Positions 45,256 to 54,965 of a stretch of 64,000 bases of DNA are shown here, piece after piece; within the stretch, counting starts at the first letter, position 1, and every line of letters starts with the position of its first letter. A program made the position numbers and the translations under genes. The notes under the pieces were generated by a model. The model did no database searches. It worked only from the letters and a program-made list of their open reading frames with translations, and had not been told where the DNA came from. Origin of the DNA: Zunongwangia profunda SM-A87 (lineage in GTDB: Bacteria > Bacteroidota > Bacteroidia > Flavobacteriales > Flavobacteriaceae); contig NC_014041.1 in NCBI RefSeq assembly GCF_000023465.1, positions 4,765,501-4,829,500 of the forward strand, read 5' to 3'.

Positions 45256-45973
45256 GAGTATAAGTTTTAGTAATAATTCTGTTTGTTATTTTTTCGTTTT
45301 GTTGGTTGTTTATAGTAAAGGAAAAATTATACCCAATTCAAGAGACCACACAAAACAGACTAATTATCAGTTATTTATATTAAAAAAAGATTTTTAAGCC
45401 TATGTCATTTTGTAGAAATTATGAGGCTTTAAGAATTAATTATGTAGAAATGATACGCAATCCATAACTACAGGAGAGTACTATCGGATCCTTCTTAAAA
45501 GTTTGTCAGAAAATGTTTCAAAAGAGGTATACGAAAATATAATATCAGCTTATGAAATCACCTAAGTGTGATCCATGGGTGTTTCATTTATTCGAAAATT
45601 ATGTTATTGAAGTATGTAGATCCATAAATGGGATCGGAGGAGTAGTTAATCACGAGGATCGAGTAAAATTACGGGTGACTCAAAATGAAACAATGGGAAT
45701 TCGCTCTAAAAAAAGAGGCCACCACAGCCTCTTTTTAATCCGAAAATCTAAATTATACAACAGCTATTTACTGCTGCGTTAGTTATTCAAAATCCTTCAA
45801 TAACCCTAACTAATTAACTATTAGTCAAAACCATGCCATAACCAAAAACTAACAGAATATCCTCTAATCTCCTAAAATCAAATAACTTAAAAACTTTCAT
45901 TTTTATATTTGATTTCACAAAACCGTAGAATTCTACACTTTTAATTCTACAGGTGTGTAATTTTTCTACAGTT
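45256..45973. other. 718-base region without a credible gene
   Basis: Contains an intrinsic-terminator hairpin AAAAAGAGGC/GCCTCTTTTT (45710-45736). An open frame of 42 codons without ATG (45440-45565, with YYRILLKSLSENVSKEVYENI) looks protein-like and could be the end of a decayed gene. Another 76-codon frame at 45552 runs through the terminator and is probably not real. The terminator may belong to a small RNA or a dead gene. Confidence 0.5.
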
Positions 45974-46378
45974 TTATTTTAATGGATTTTTTCTACTCTG
46001 CTTTTTCTCTGCCTGAATCTTCTTTGCTCTCAGTCTTTTTAACTTCGCCATTTTACCCGGCTTTGTTTTTTTTCGGACTTTTGGAGCTTTTGTGCCAGTT
46101 TTAATCATTTCCAGAAACTGATTGATTACCGCACTTTTATTTTTATGTTGACTTCTGGAATTACCATTTTGAAGAATAAGGATATTGTCCTTAGTAATCC
46201 TTGTAGAAAAAGTATTTTGTAATCGCTCTTTCTGAATTTCAGTAAGTACGGAAGATGAGGCTATATTAAAATACAACTCGACTTTAGAGGCGGTTTTATT
46301 AACATGCTGCCCACCGGGGCCACTGCTTTTTACCGCTCTAAAATCGAGTTCTTTTATTAACTCTTCCTGATTAATCAT
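45974..46378 (-). CDS. arfB: ribosome rescue factor ArfB (YaeJ-like)
   Basis: 134 residues. The GGQ motif sits in VKSSGPGGQHVNKTASKVEL near residue 22, as in class I release factors but without codon-recognition domains; the C-terminal tail (KPGKMAKLKRLRAKKIQAEKK) is basic and should enter the empty mRNA channel. It releases peptides from stalled ribosomes. Its start overlaps the DUF4301 gene end by 8 bases, indicating translational coupling. Confidence 0.93.
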   Translation of the reverse strand: MINQEELIKELDFRAVKSSGPGGQHVNKTASKVELYFNIASSSVLTEIQKERLQNTFSTRITKDNILILQNGNSRSQHKNKSAVINQFLEMIKTGTKAPKVRKKTKPGKMAKLKRLRAKKIQAEKKQSRKNPLK

Positions 46379-47909
46379 TAACCGGTTGATGGCTTTCCTT
46401 TAAAAGATCTGCTACGGTTTTTACAGGATTAAAAGTGGTTACCGGTACTTCAACAAAGACCGTATTCCATTTAGCCATTGCCCCATTCCATAAACCTGGA
46501 CGTTCTAAGGCCTTTAAAGGTTTTCCATCTTTTGTTTTATTCGCTATAAAACTCGTATTCGGATCTACATACTTCTCCAGATCGTAAGTATTTCCTTCGG
46601 GTTTTCTAACACTACAAACAATATCTACAGGATTAAAGTGTGTTGATTCTTTAACGAGTTTCACCTGCTCGGGGTTATCATCATCTATTTGCGCACCTTC
46701 AATAATTTGTAAAGAAATTTCACCATCTTCATCTTTTACTAGAAAAGGTCCTCCCCCAGGTTCTCCCTCATTTTTAACCATGCCGCAAACACGTAACGGG
46801 CGATCAAGTTTTTCAATATATTCTGCTGCCGATTCATCTCCTGAAAGGGATTTTACAAAAAGCTTCTGAGTCAGAAAATCAGAAGCATCCTTTAACACCT
46901 CCTCTGAAGGATCATTCTGTAACGCCTTGATTAAATTGAAGGTTTCATCTTTTAACTCGAGTAATTTTCCGGCAAGCATTTTTTTATAATCTGCAACGTC
47001 ACCAAGGCTTTCCCATATCACAACATTATCTATATTTTTAATAAAAATGATATCTGCATCTTGATGGTTTAAGTTGTCAATCAAAGCTCCATGCCCTCCT
47101 GGACGGAAAAACATACTTCCCTCTTCTGTTCTAAATGGAGCGTTCTCTCCATCCACCGCAATAGTATCTGTCTTTGGATCCTGATAGGAATAAGAAACTT
47201 CGAATTTGGAACCTGTTTTTTCTTCAACTCTATTCTTAACTTTCTCAAATTCAGCCTCAAATTTATCTTTATCATCCTGGCCTACGGTAAAATGGGATTT
47301 TACCACTCCTTTACTTTCCGCATATTTTGCTGCTTCATAAAGATGTTCCTCAAAAGCGGTAACAACTACATTATCATATTTATGAAAAGGAACCAAACCT
47401 TTAGGCAGGTCGCTTAATCCAAGCCCCTTGGCATATAACACATTTTCAGCAATTAGCTTATTCTTTTCATCATCGCTAAGATTGTCGAAATCACTATTAT
47501 CTTTCTTCGCAGCCTTTATCGCTTCAGTATAAAAAGGTAATTTTTCTATATGATTAAAGAATGTTCGAAGACTAGAATCACCTTTTTCATCCAGATACTC
47601 ACGCAATTCTTGTTTATCTGGATTAAATTCATCTACGAAATTATGAAGTGCTTTAAACATTCTTGTCGCAGCTCCAGAAGCTGGAACAAATTTTAAAATA
47701 TCCAGCTCTTCCTTCTTATGCTCATAGGCTCTTATATACTCCGTACGCTCTTCATCTGAAATAGCCGAAATACCATTACCAACGGTTGCTGCCTCCTGAA
47801 TATCTACTTTAATATTTCCTCGCTTAAAAATTTCAACCTGTCGCTTTACCTCTTCAGTGGTTAAGCCCTTATCCTGAATTTGCAGAATGTCTGATTCGTT
47901 TAATTTCAC
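46371..47909 (-). CDS. DUF4301 family protein
   Basis: 512-residue cytosolic protein of a family widespread in Bacteroidota. The segment LKFVPASGAATRMFKALHNF near residue 75 resembles the nucleotide-binding loop of sugar-phosphate nucleotidyltransferases, and FRPGGHGALIDNLNHQDADIIFIKNIDNVV matches this too, so a nucleotidyltransferase-like fold is plausible; no substrate is known. Overlaps arfB downstream by 8 bases. Confidence 0.85.
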   Translation of the reverse strand: MKLNESDILQIQDKGLTTEEVKRQVEIFKRGNIKVDIQEAATVGNGISAISDEERTEYIRAYEHKKEELDILKFVPASGAATRMFKALHNFVDEFNPDKQELREYLDEKGDSSLRTFFNHIEKLPFYTEAIKAAKKDNSDFDNLSDDEKNKLIAENVLYAKGLGLSDLPKGLVPFHKYDNVVVTAFEEHLYEAAKYAESKGVVKSHFTVGQDDKDKFEAEFEKVKNRVEEKTGSKFEVSYSYQDPKTDTIAVDGENAPFRTEEGSMFFRPGGHGALIDNLNHQDADIIFIKNIDNVVIWESLGDVADYKKMLAGKLLELKDETFNLIKALQNDPSEEVLKDASDFLTQKLFVKSLSGDESAAEYIEKLDRPLRVCGMVKNEGEPGGGPFLVKDEDGEISLQIIEGAQIDDDNPEQVKLVKESTHFNPVDIVCSVRKPEGNTYDLEKYVDPNTSFIANKTKDGKPLKALERPGLWNGAMAKWNTVFVEVPVTTFNPVKTVADLLKESHQPVND

Positions 47910-48308
47910 GGTTCTGTTAGTTTTATTGTTAGTTGATTAATTGCTATATTCTATTTTGTAGCCTTTTTTTTGGACCACCTTCTAATTCACATAAGGTTTG
48001 ATTGATTTTAAAGGAACATTAAATTTGAAGATTCTCGCTCCCATTTCACCCATGTTACCATTTTTAATTATAAAAGGCATAAGGAATGTGAATATACATT
48101 AAAAAATGCAGATTAACGGGGTCTATTAACGCATATTTAATAATTTTAAAATGAAATAAAGCTTTTCAAATGGCTATTTGACAGCACCTTAGAATAATTT
48201 GATTCTTATAAGTAATTAAATAAAAACCTACTCGTATTAACAATTGTTTGTATTTTAAAAAATCAAGGTTCACATTTTATGATGTTAACTTAATAGTTCC
48301 AGGTTCTA
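47910..48308. other. 399-base gap between DUF4301 and pnuC genes
   Basis: A/T-rich. I see no gene, hairpin with a T-run, repeat copy or clear promoter motif on either strand, apart from weak poly-T tracts near 47963. Confidence 0.6.
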
Positions 48309-48938
48309 TTATAAGTTCACATGACTCCCCAAGTTTCTTTTCCAAACCAAATATCCCTGAATGGCCAAAATGGTAAATATAATATATTGTAGAGAAAGCA
48401 TTCCCAACCCTCTATACGCATAGAGCGGGACTGTAATAATATCTGCAAAAATCCAAAGTGTCCAGTTCTCTAATTTTTTAATCGCCATATACCACATTGC
48501 CGTAAAAAACACTCCAGAAGTAAAAATATCGATATAATTAACCATTTTTATTTCATAATCGAAGGCTCTATACACTAAATAAGTGACGATCATGGTAAGT
48601 AAAAACAGAGCAAATCCCACTAGTTTTTCTTTTGTATTAGTTCGGGTAATTGGCACAACCGGTTCACCATCTTTTTTACGCGCCCAGTTAATCCAGCCAT
48701 ATACGCTCATTACCGAATAATAAAAATTCATCATCATATCCCCGTAATATTCGGCTTTATACAATAAATAAACGGTAATTACAGTTGCAATAAGCCCGGT
48801 TGGGTATACCAGGAGATTTTCTTTTTTAGAATAATAAACACTTAAAATCCCAAAAATAAATACAACGGCCTCAAGAATTATATTAAAAGTTGAAGCATCT
48901 CTATAAGAATCAAGAAAAAAATCAGAGAGTTGTTCCAT
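48309..48938 (-). CDS. pnuC: PnuC-family vitamin transporter
   Basis: 209-residue membrane protein with about seven segments. Family traits are the WGINWARKK-like stretch (YGWINWARKKDGEP) and the second-half ENWTLWIFADIITVPLYAYRG, whose aromatic residues line the substrate channel. PnuC carries nicotinamide riboside, but Bacteroidota relatives (PnuT) carry thiamine. A TPP-riboswitch TonB receptor lies 8 kb away, not next to it, and no riboswitch precedes this gene, so the substrate is undecided. Confidence 0.88.
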   Translation of the reverse strand: MEQLSDFFLDSYRDASTFNIILEAVVFIFGILSVYYSKKENLLVYPTGLIATVITVYLLYKAEYYGDMMMNFYYSVMSVYGWINWARKKDGEPVVPITRTNTKEKLVGFALFLLTMIVTYLVYRAFDYEIKMVNYIDIFTSGVFFTAMWYMAIKKLENWTLWIFADIITVPLYAYRGLGMLSLQYIIFTILAIQGYLVWKRNLGSHVNL

Positions 48939-49121
48939 AGTTTCAAAAATCTGATTTTATCCAAACAATATTAATTATAGAAAATACTTTTAAAGCAATT
49001 TTTATTGGCTTCTTAAAAGACCTCATTAGATCAAAATTCTTTTTTTATTACTCAAATCTATACTTTGCATGATTTTCCAGTAAAATGAAATCTATAAAAT
49101 AATCTATTCAAATTTAACATT

Positions 49122-49397
49122 ATGATACTAATCAGCCCAACATTTAATAAGGAAAAATATGATGATAAAAAGGAAAAAGAAGAAAATGAAGAGGACAAAA
49201 AACTACATTTTACTGACAACCGTAACGAAGAATATCAACAAAAACATGTTAAAATTACGGTTATAAAAGAAACACCTCTTGCGCTAAACAAGAAGAAAAC
49301 ATACCTTTGGAATAAACAAGAACAATATTACAAACAATTATCTGAAAACACAAACAATTGTGAGTTTTTTTCAAAAAATCCCTACTCTTTACTTTAA
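49122..49397 (+). CDS. hypothetical charged protein
   Basis: 91 residues, rich in Lys, Glu, Asp and Asn (KEKYDDKKEKEENEEDKK), with no recognisable domain. The stop is 2 bases before the XRE-type gene, which supports a real gene in a short operon. It may be a small partner of that regulator. Confidence 0.5.
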   Translation: MILISPTFNKEKYDDKKEKEENEEDKKLHFTDNRNEEYQQKHVKITVIKETPLALNKKKTYLWNKQEQYYKQLSENTNNCEFFSKNPYSLL

Positions 49398-49399
49398 CC

Positions 49400-49765
49400 A
49401 TGATTGAACGTTTAGAAATTGTACGCAAAAGAGAAGGCCTAAACAAAGCGGAATTTGAACGAAAGTTATCGAAGTCTAGTGGCTATCTTAATATGCTAAA
49501 GCGCCGTAATAGCTATCCAAGTGCAGAAGTAATTGCTAATTTTTCAAGAGCCTTCCCTCGATATAGCCTGGAGTGGCTTTTAACAAATGAAGGGCAAATG
49601 CTGCGGAGAATGCATGAATTCCCCAAAAAAAACCTAAAGAAAACTAACTATTATCATAGTAGTGAAGAAAAAATAGATAAGATCAGTAAAAATCAATCTG
49701 AGTTATTTCAGACTTTATTAAAAATAGAAAAACTACTTATACATCTTTTACAAAACCAATCATAA
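49400..49765 (+). CDS. XRE-like helix-turn-helix protein
   Basis: 121 residues. The N-terminal 70 residues form an HTH_3-like domain: RLEIVRKREGLNKAEFERKL, GYLNMLKRRNSYPSAEVIANF, then YSLEWLLTNEGQML, as in phage-repressor-like proteins of Bacteroidota. The C-terminal part (KIDKISKNQSELFQTLLKIEKLL) should form a coiled coil for oligomerisation. It sits between two genes of unknown function and may regulate them. Confidence 0.8.
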   Translation: MIERLEIVRKREGLNKAEFERKLSKSSGYLNMLKRRNSYPSAEVIANFSRAFPRYSLEWLLTNEGQMLRRMHEFPKKNLKKTNYYHSSEEKIDKISKNQSELFQTLLKIEKLLIHLLQNQS

Positions 49766-49778
49766 AATATCATTCATC

Positions 49779-50501
49779 ATGTTACAGCCCCTAAAACTAA
49801 TCTTCTTTTCCTTACTAATTACATCTTATTCATTAAGTGCACAATCACAACTTAAATCTGATATTAAAATATATAAAAACATCGGAATTATAAAAAACGC
49901 TACTGGCTGGGCATATAACAACCAGGAAAACAGCTGGACAGACCATCCCAATTATATTAAAAAAAATATAGCGGAAGAGGAACCTTCAACTCATAATAAA
50001 AGCACTACAATATCTAAAGCTTATCAAAATTTTGATTCTATTAATCTAAAAACGATAAATTATAAAAATCATTTTTATTACCTCTTGATCGTAAAATGTT
50101 TGGAAGGTAAATACACCTACCCTACACTCAAAAAAGATTGGAACTATCAATCTGAAACCAAAATTTTTATTTTTGAGGAAACAGATATAAACAATCTAAA
50201 AAGTCTAAACGATTATTTATGTATAACGACAAGCCGAAAAATAGTTATCACAAGTAAAATAGAAAATGACGAAGAATTTATCTCAAATATTAAACGGGAA
50301 TTAATTAGGCTACCCAGTAAATCTTCAAAGAAATATACTTTTGTAATTCGCAAATTAGATAATGAATCTGTACATTTTTTACTCCCGCAGCGTTACGTAG
50401 AAGATCCTATAGAAACGATTCAAAATAAATACTTCGAAATTTCCTTGAAAGATTATTATAAATTCTTAGGTTTAAAAACACAGGATAAAAGTCTATACTA
50501 G
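49779..50501 (+). CDS. exported protein, unknown
   Basis: 240 residues with a signal peptide (LKLIFFSLLITSYSLSAQS). The body is Lys/Asn/Tyr-rich with no motif I recognise. Low G+C and Asn/Lys-rich composition like the two preceding genes. It starts 13 bases after the HTH gene, probably the last gene of a three-gene unit (49122-50501). Confidence 0.6.
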   Translation: MLQPLKLIFFSLLITSYSLSAQSQLKSDIKIYKNIGIIKNATGWAYNNQENSWTDHPNYIKKNIAEEEPSTHNKSTTISKAYQNFDSINLKTINYKNHFYYLLIVKCLEGKYTYPTLKKDWNYQSETKIFIFEETDINNLKSLNDYLCITTSRKIVITSKIENDEEFISNIKRELIRLPSKSSKKYTFVIRKLDNESVHFLLPQRYVEDPIETIQNKYFEISLKDYYKFLGLKTQDKSLY

Positions 50502-50528
50502 ATTGTTTTTCTTTAGCTCGTATTATTT

Positions 50529-50891
50529 TTATTTACTGAAAGATCGGTTTTTAGTAATTTGATGCATATTTTCATTAGCCCATTTTACCAGACTTTCAAG
50601 CTTTGGCAATAAACTTAACCCCAGATCTGTTAAAGAATATTCTACTTTTGGAGGAACCTGAGCATAAACCTTTCGGGTCACTAAACCATCGGTCTCTAGC
50701 TTTTTTAGCGTTACAGTAAGCATTTTTTGGGAAATACTCCCAATCATTTTTTGTAATTCATTAAAACGAAGAGTATCATAATTTCCCAAAATTAAAATAA
50801 CCAAAGTAGACCATTTATCTCCAAAACGATCTAAGATATTTCGAACCGGACAATTTTCAGTTTCTGAAAAATTTATTTCATTTTTCATCAT
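50529..50891 (-). CDS. HxlR-family transcriptional regulator
   Basis: 120 residues from the first of two adjacent Met codons, preceded by AGAGG about 8 bases upstream. Winged-helix HxlR pattern: CPVRNILDRFGDKWSTLVIL with the redox-type N-terminal Cys, FNELQKMIGSISQKMLTVTLKKLE, and VEYSLTDLGLSLLP. Members often sense electrophiles or quinones through the Cys. It is divergent from the NAD(P)-binding gene at 51033, its likely target; GTAACTAA words in the shared region may be operators. Confidence 0.92.
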   Translation of the reverse strand: MMKNEINFSETENCPVRNILDRFGDKWSTLVILILGNYDTLRFNELQKMIGSISQKMLTVTLKKLETDGLVTRKVYAQVPPKVEYSLTDLGLSLLPKLESLVKWANENMHQITKNRSFSK

Positions 50892-51032
50892 ATATAACCT
50901 CTTGATTTTCAAAATTAATAACTTTCAGGTAACTAATTTACGTTCCTGAAACCTCTTGTCTAAAAGACAAAGATGCAATATCTTTACTTACCAAAAGTAA
51001 CTAAATCTCTTTTAGTAATTAAATAAAATGAA

Positions 51033-51920
51033 ATGAAAAAGACATTGATCACCGGTGCAACAGGAAGTTTAGGTCAACTTCTTGTAAGCGTTCTAAAGAG
51101 TAAAGCAGATGCAAGCAACATCGCTGTTTTAGTAAGAGATACTGCAAAGGATATTGTAAAAGAGTATGAATCGCAAGGTTTAGATATCAGAGTATCGGAC
51201 TATGAAAATACTGACAAATTAAAAGTCGCTTTTGAAGGTATAGAGCAGGTCTTTTTAATTTCGGGTAGCGATCTTGATGCCCGCCTGCAACAACACAAAA
51301 ATGTTATTGAAGCGGCTATAGCGGCCAACGTAAAACATATTTTCTACACCAGTTCAGTAAGAAAAACAGAAAGTAAAGATGCTCCGCTAGATGCTGTGAT
51401 TAGCGGACATGCACAAACCGAAGAAGCGATTTTAAATTCTGGTTTAGATTACACAATCCTAAGACACAATCTTTATAGTGAAGTCGTGCCCATGTTTATT
51501 GGCGACAAAGAGCAGTTACTAAAAACAAAGGCTATTTACTTACCTACCGAAAACGGAAAAGTAGCATTTATCCCCAGAAAAGATTTTGCTGAAGCAGAAG
51601 CTAATATTGTTGTTTCTTCTGAAGATTACCGCAATAAAATATATGAGTTTAACGGAAGTACACTGTTTTCTTTCGAAGAAATTAGCGAAATCCTAACTGA
51701 TATCTTAGGTGAGAAAATTGCTTATGTTTCCCCTAAAGTAGATGAATTTGAATCCCAAATGAAAACTGCCGGTTTACCAGATCCAATCGTTGGAATGTTA
51801 AGCATGTTTAGCCAGGGAATAGCCAATGGGGAATTTAATTTTGAAAAAACCGACATTGAAAAAGTACTCGGTAGAAAGTCCCAGTCTCTAAAAGATTTTT
51901 TGAGCCAAGTTTACGCTTAA
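51033..51920 (+). CDS. NmrA-like NAD(P)-binding oxidoreductase
   Basis: 295 residues. Rossmann motif TLITGATGSLGQLL at the N-terminus, then FLISGSDLDARLQQHKNVI, IFYTSSV and LDYTILRHNLYSE, which resemble quinone oxidoreductase 2 (YtfG) and NmrA-like proteins. Probably an NADPH:quinone-type reductase or redox sensor. Divergent from the HxlR gene, a frequent pairing, and followed by its own terminator. Confidence 0.88.
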   Translation: MKKTLITGATGSLGQLLVSVLKSKADASNIAVLVRDTAKDIVKEYESQGLDIRVSDYENTDKLKVAFEGIEQVFLISGSDLDARLQQHKNVIEAAIAANVKHIFYTSSVRKTESKDAPLDAVISGHAQTEEAILNSGLDYTILRHNLYSEVVPMFIGDKEQLLKTKAIYLPTENGKVAFIPRKDFAEAEANIVVSSEDYRNKIYEFNGSTLFSFEEISEILTDILGEKIAYVSPKVDEFESQMKTAGLPDPIVGMLSMFSQGIANGEFNFEKTDIEKVLGRKSQSLKDFLSQVYA

Positions 51921-51942
51921 ATAACTATAAAATACTGAAAAG

Positions 51943-51975
51943 ACGTCATCCTTTTTTGATAAGGGTGACGTTTTT
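51943..51975 (+). terminator. terminator after the NmrA-like gene
   Basis: ACGTCATCCTT (51943-51953) pairs with AAGGGTGACGT (51961-51971) with one wobble, followed by a T-run. Confidence 0.85.
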
Positions 51976-52168
51976 ATCTGATAAGCTTTCAGCTGTCAGC
52001 TCAAAACTATTCAAAATTGAAAAAAGTTGACAGTTCACGGCGAACGGTTTACAGCCAATCCAAAATTATCTGGATTCTCGAGTCTTGCGTTTGGATATGT
52101 ACTTTCTACTTTTCACTTTCCTACTTTACAACGTCTACTTCTAGTCCAGTACTGAATACTAATTACTA

Positions 52169-52876
52169 CTATTTAAATTCTCCATTTTCAAAAGCGGTCC
52201 CTATAACCACAAGATCTGCCCCGGCTTTATACGCCTTTTTAAGTTGCGTTGCATTTCGAATTCCTCCACCTACAATAAGCGGAATATTTAAATCCCTTTT
52301 CACTTCAGCGATTACTTTTTCTGAAACGGGAATTAAAGCTCCACTCCCAGCTTCCAGATAAACAAGTTGCTTTCCTAACATCGCACCAGCCAAAGCTGTG
52401 TTTCTAATTAACTCAATTTCATCTTGCTGAATAGGCTTCGTTTTACTTACTCGTGCCACGGCACTTTGATTGCCGCCGTCTAAGAGCAAATAGCCCGTTG
52501 GAATAATTTCCAGGCCTGCATTCAATAATTTAGGCACCGCTTTTATATGTTGTTCGATAAGATACTCAGGATTTCTTCCCGAAATTAAACTCAATAATAA
52601 AATCCCGTCTGCCTTTTCAGTAATCTGCTCTTTGTCCCCTGGAAATAAAATAACAGGTAAATTAGTTTTGGTTTTTATAAAATCTACGCAAACTTCAGAT
52701 TGCGCTGTGGTCGCAGTACTACCTCCTACAAAAATATGGGTAACTGCTTCAGGTAGTTTTTCGATAAAATAGCTATAGTTTTCCGTAGCAAACTTTTCAG
52801 GGTCAATTAAAACCGCAAGTAGTTTTTTATTGATTTTCGATGCTTTAATAATGGCATCTAAAATTTTAGGCATCAA
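52169..52876 (-). CDS. geranylgeranylglyceryl phosphate synthase family (PcrB/GGGPS)
   Basis: 235 residues forming a TIM barrel. The motifs LLAVLIDPEKF near residue 18, IFVGGSTAT, and the phosphate-binding VYLEAGSGA and LIVGGGIRN are characteristic. Bacteroidota enzymes of this group join geranylgeranyl or related polyprenyl diphosphates to glycerol-1-phosphate. A role in unusual ether lipids is known for the group, but the product here is not established. It starts 2 bases after the phosphopantetheinyl transferase gene. Confidence 0.92.
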   Translation of the reverse strand: MMPKILDAIIKASKINKKLLAVLIDPEKFATENYSYFIEKLPEAVTHIFVGGSTATTAQSEVCVDFIKTKTNLPVILFPGDKEQITEKADGILLLSLISGRNPEYLIEQHIKAVPKLLNAGLEIIPTGYLLLDGGNQSAVARVSKTKPIQQDEIELIRNTALAGAMLGKQLVYLEAGSGALIPVSEKVIAEVKRDLNIPLIVGGGIRNATQLKKAYKAGADLVVIGTAFENGEFK

Positions 52877-52878
52877 TT

Positions 52879-53511
52879 TTAATTTAGCAAAAACGTATAA
52901 ACACAGGTAAATCCTTCAAATTCCAGGAACTCCAGTTCATACTCGGTTTTTTCGCCTTCAAAAGTAACAGTTCCGCGGGTAACGGCGTCTTCAAAATCAA
53001 AATCTTTGATATAAATATGCTCTAAAAAACCCAATCCTGGCTGAGCATGAACTTTATAAATAGATTCCTTACTTCCCCAAACGATGGTTAATTTTCGAAT
53101 AATTGCTTCTTCATTTGCAAGTGTATGATATTCCCTAAGCGGCGTAAATTTATTGGCGATCTTTATAATTTTATCACGTTGTTTTTCAATATCGATTCCT
53201 ACCGGCTGGTTGCTCACAATAATTCCGGTAAAATTAAAAGAATGGGTAATCGAAATATACTGACCATCTTTAAGGTGTGGTTTTCCCAAATCATCATACC
53301 ACAAATCCTGATCTACATAACCGGCTTCCGCCATAAGATGCCGAATACTCATAAAACCACGCCGATGAATTTCAGATTTCATTCCATCGACTCTCTTTGC
53401 ACAGTGATTAGTTAAACTTATACCCTCACTTAGCCACTCCAAAGACTCTTCCACCTTCCAAATGAAGACTTTAGTTCCTTTTCGTGGTGTTATTGTTTTG
53501 AAAAGAGGCAT
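52879..53511 (-). CDS. 4'-phosphopantetheinyl transferase superfamily protein
   Basis: 210 residues. Sfp-type features: SITHSFNFTG, VGIDIEKQRDKI with the metal-binding Asp, and WGSKESIYKVHAQPGLGFLEHI with the conserved WxxKE. It moves phosphopantetheine from CoA to carrier proteins. Because no NRPS or PKS is near, its target may be the fatty-acid carrier or another one. Divergent from ahcY. Confidence 0.93.
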   Translation of the reverse strand: MPLFKTITPRKGTKVFIWKVEESLEWLSEGISLTNHCAKRVDGMKSEIHRRGFMSIRHLMAEAGYVDQDLWYDDLGKPHLKDGQYISITHSFNFTGIIVSNQPVGIDIEKQRDKIIKIANKFTPLREYHTLANEEAIIRKLTIVWGSKESIYKVHAQPGLGFLEHIYIKDFDFEDAVTRGTVTFEGEKTEYELEFLEFEGFTCVYTFLLN

Positions 53512-53532
53512 GCCGGTTTATTAAATATTAAT

Positions 53533-53540
53533 TACTTTTG
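53533..53540 (+). promoter_or_regulatory. possible -7 box of the ahcY promoter
   Basis: TACTTTTG matches TAnnTTTG and lies 36 bases before the ahcY start. No good -33 TTTG is found at the expected distance, so the call is tentative. Confidence 0.45.
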
Positions 53541-53575
53541 CGCTATTAAATTACAGAATAATCAAATATAATAAT

Positions 53576-54892
53576 ATGTCTACGAACACAGTGCCTTATA
53601 CGGCGTATAAAGTAAAAGATATTTCCCTTGCTGCATGGGGACGTAAAGAAATTGAACTGGCAGAAGCTGAAATGCCGGGATTAATGGCGCTTCGTGAAGA
53701 ATATAAAGAAGAACAACCTCTTAAAGGTGCACGTATCGCTGGTTGTTTACACATGACAATACAAACTGCGGTACTTATTGAAACCTTAAAGGCCCTTGGT
53801 GCAGAAGTTACCTGGAGCTCCTGTAATATTTTCTCTACTCAGGATCAGGCTGCTGCTGCTATTGCAGAAGCTGGAATTCCTGTATACGCCTGGAAAGGAA
53901 TGACAGAAGAGGAATTTGACTGGTGTATTGAACAGACACTCTTCTTTGGTGAAGATCGTAAACCATTAAATATGATTTTAGATGATGGTGGCGACTTGAC
54001 CAATATGGTTTTGGATAAATATCCGGAACTGGCGAAAGATGTAAAAGGTCTTTCTGAAGAAACTACTACTGGAGTTCACCGTCTTTACGAGCGTATGAAA
54101 AACGGAACACTTCCTATGCCGGCCATTAACGTGAACGACTCGGTTACAAAATCGAAATTTGACAACAAATTTGGATGCCGTGAGAGTGCTGTAGATGCAA
54201 TTCGTCGTGCTACCGATGTAATGTTAGCTGGTAAACGCGTTGTGGTTTGTGGTTATGGTGATGTTGGAAAAGGAACTGCAGCTTCTTTTAAAGGAACCGG
54301 TGCTATTATTACAGTTACTGAAGTGGATCCTATTTGCGCATTACAAGCAGCAATGGATGGTTTTGAAGTAAAACGTCTTGAAACTGTAGTAGAAAAAGCT
54401 GATATTGTAATTACTACAACAGGAAATAAAGATATCGTTCGTGGCGAGCACTTCCTAGCAATGAAAGATAAAACTATCGTATGTAATATTGGGCATTTTG
54501 ATAACGAAATTGATGTTGCCTGGTTAAACAACAATTATGGTGAAACTAAAGATGAAATCAAACCACAGGTAGATAAGTACACTATCGATGGTAAAGATAT
54601 CATTCTTCTTGCTGAAGGACGTTTAGTGAACTTAGGCTGTGCTACAGGGCATCCAAGTTTTGTAATGAGTAACTCATTTACAAACCAGACTTTAGCACAA
54701 ATCGAACTTTGGAATAATACCGATAAGTATGAGAACAAAGTTTACATGTTACCTAAACATTTAGATGAAAAAGTAGCGGCTTTACACCTTGAAAAAATTG
54801 GTGTAGAATTAACGAAACTTAATGAAGACCAGGCTAAATATATTGGCGTTGAAGTTGAAGGTCCGTTCAAACCTGAATACTATAGATACTAG
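53576..54892 (+). CDS. ahcY: adenosylhomocysteinase
   Basis: 438 residues, normal length. Splits S-adenosylhomocysteine into adenosine and homocysteine in the methylation cycle. Motifs: [15 protein letters not shown] near the start, [38 protein letters not shown] with the catalytic Lys, the NAD-binding GYGDVGKG, and the C-terminal PFKPEYYRY. Monocistronic with a strong terminator. Confidence 0.97.
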   Translation: MSTNTVPYTAYKVKDISLAAWGRKEIELAEAEMPGLMALREEYKEEQPLKGARIAGCLHMTIQTAVLIETLKALGAEVTWSSCNIFSTQDQAAAAIAEAGIPVYAWKGMTEEEFDWCIEQTLFFGEDRKPLNMILDDGGDLTNMVLDKYPELAKDVKGLSEETTTGVHRLYERMKNGTLPMPAINVNDSVTKSKFDNKFGCRESAVDAIRRATDVMLAGKRVVVCGYGDVGKGTAASFKGTGAIITVTEVDPICALQAAMDGFEVKRLETVVEKADIVITTTGNKDIVRGEHFLAMKDKTIVCNIGHFDNEIDVAWLNNNYGETKDEIKPQVDKYTIDGKDIILLAEGRLVNLGCATGHPSFVMSNSFTNQTLAQIELWNNTDKYENKVYMLPKHLDEKVAALHLEKIGVELTKLNEDQAKYIGVEVEGPFKPEYYRY

Positions 54893-54912
54893 ACTAGAGA
54901 CTAGAATTATAG

Positions 54913-54946
54913 AAAAAATCCCGTTCATTGCTGAACGGGATTTTTT
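54913..54946 (+). terminator. ahcY terminator
   Basis: AAAAAATCCCGTTCA (54913-54927) pairs with TGAACGGGATTTTTT (54932-54946) around TTGC. Confidence 0.95.
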
Positions 54947-54965
54947 CTATAATTCTATAAATTTT

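Noticed and set aside
45552..45782. 76-codon open frame
   Set aside because: It runs through an intrinsic terminator hairpin and has no family resemblance; probably chance.
47910..48308. TPP riboswitch in front of arfB/DUF4301 or pnuC
   Set aside because: I looked for the GGGGTGC and CTGAGA core near both genes and did not find it.
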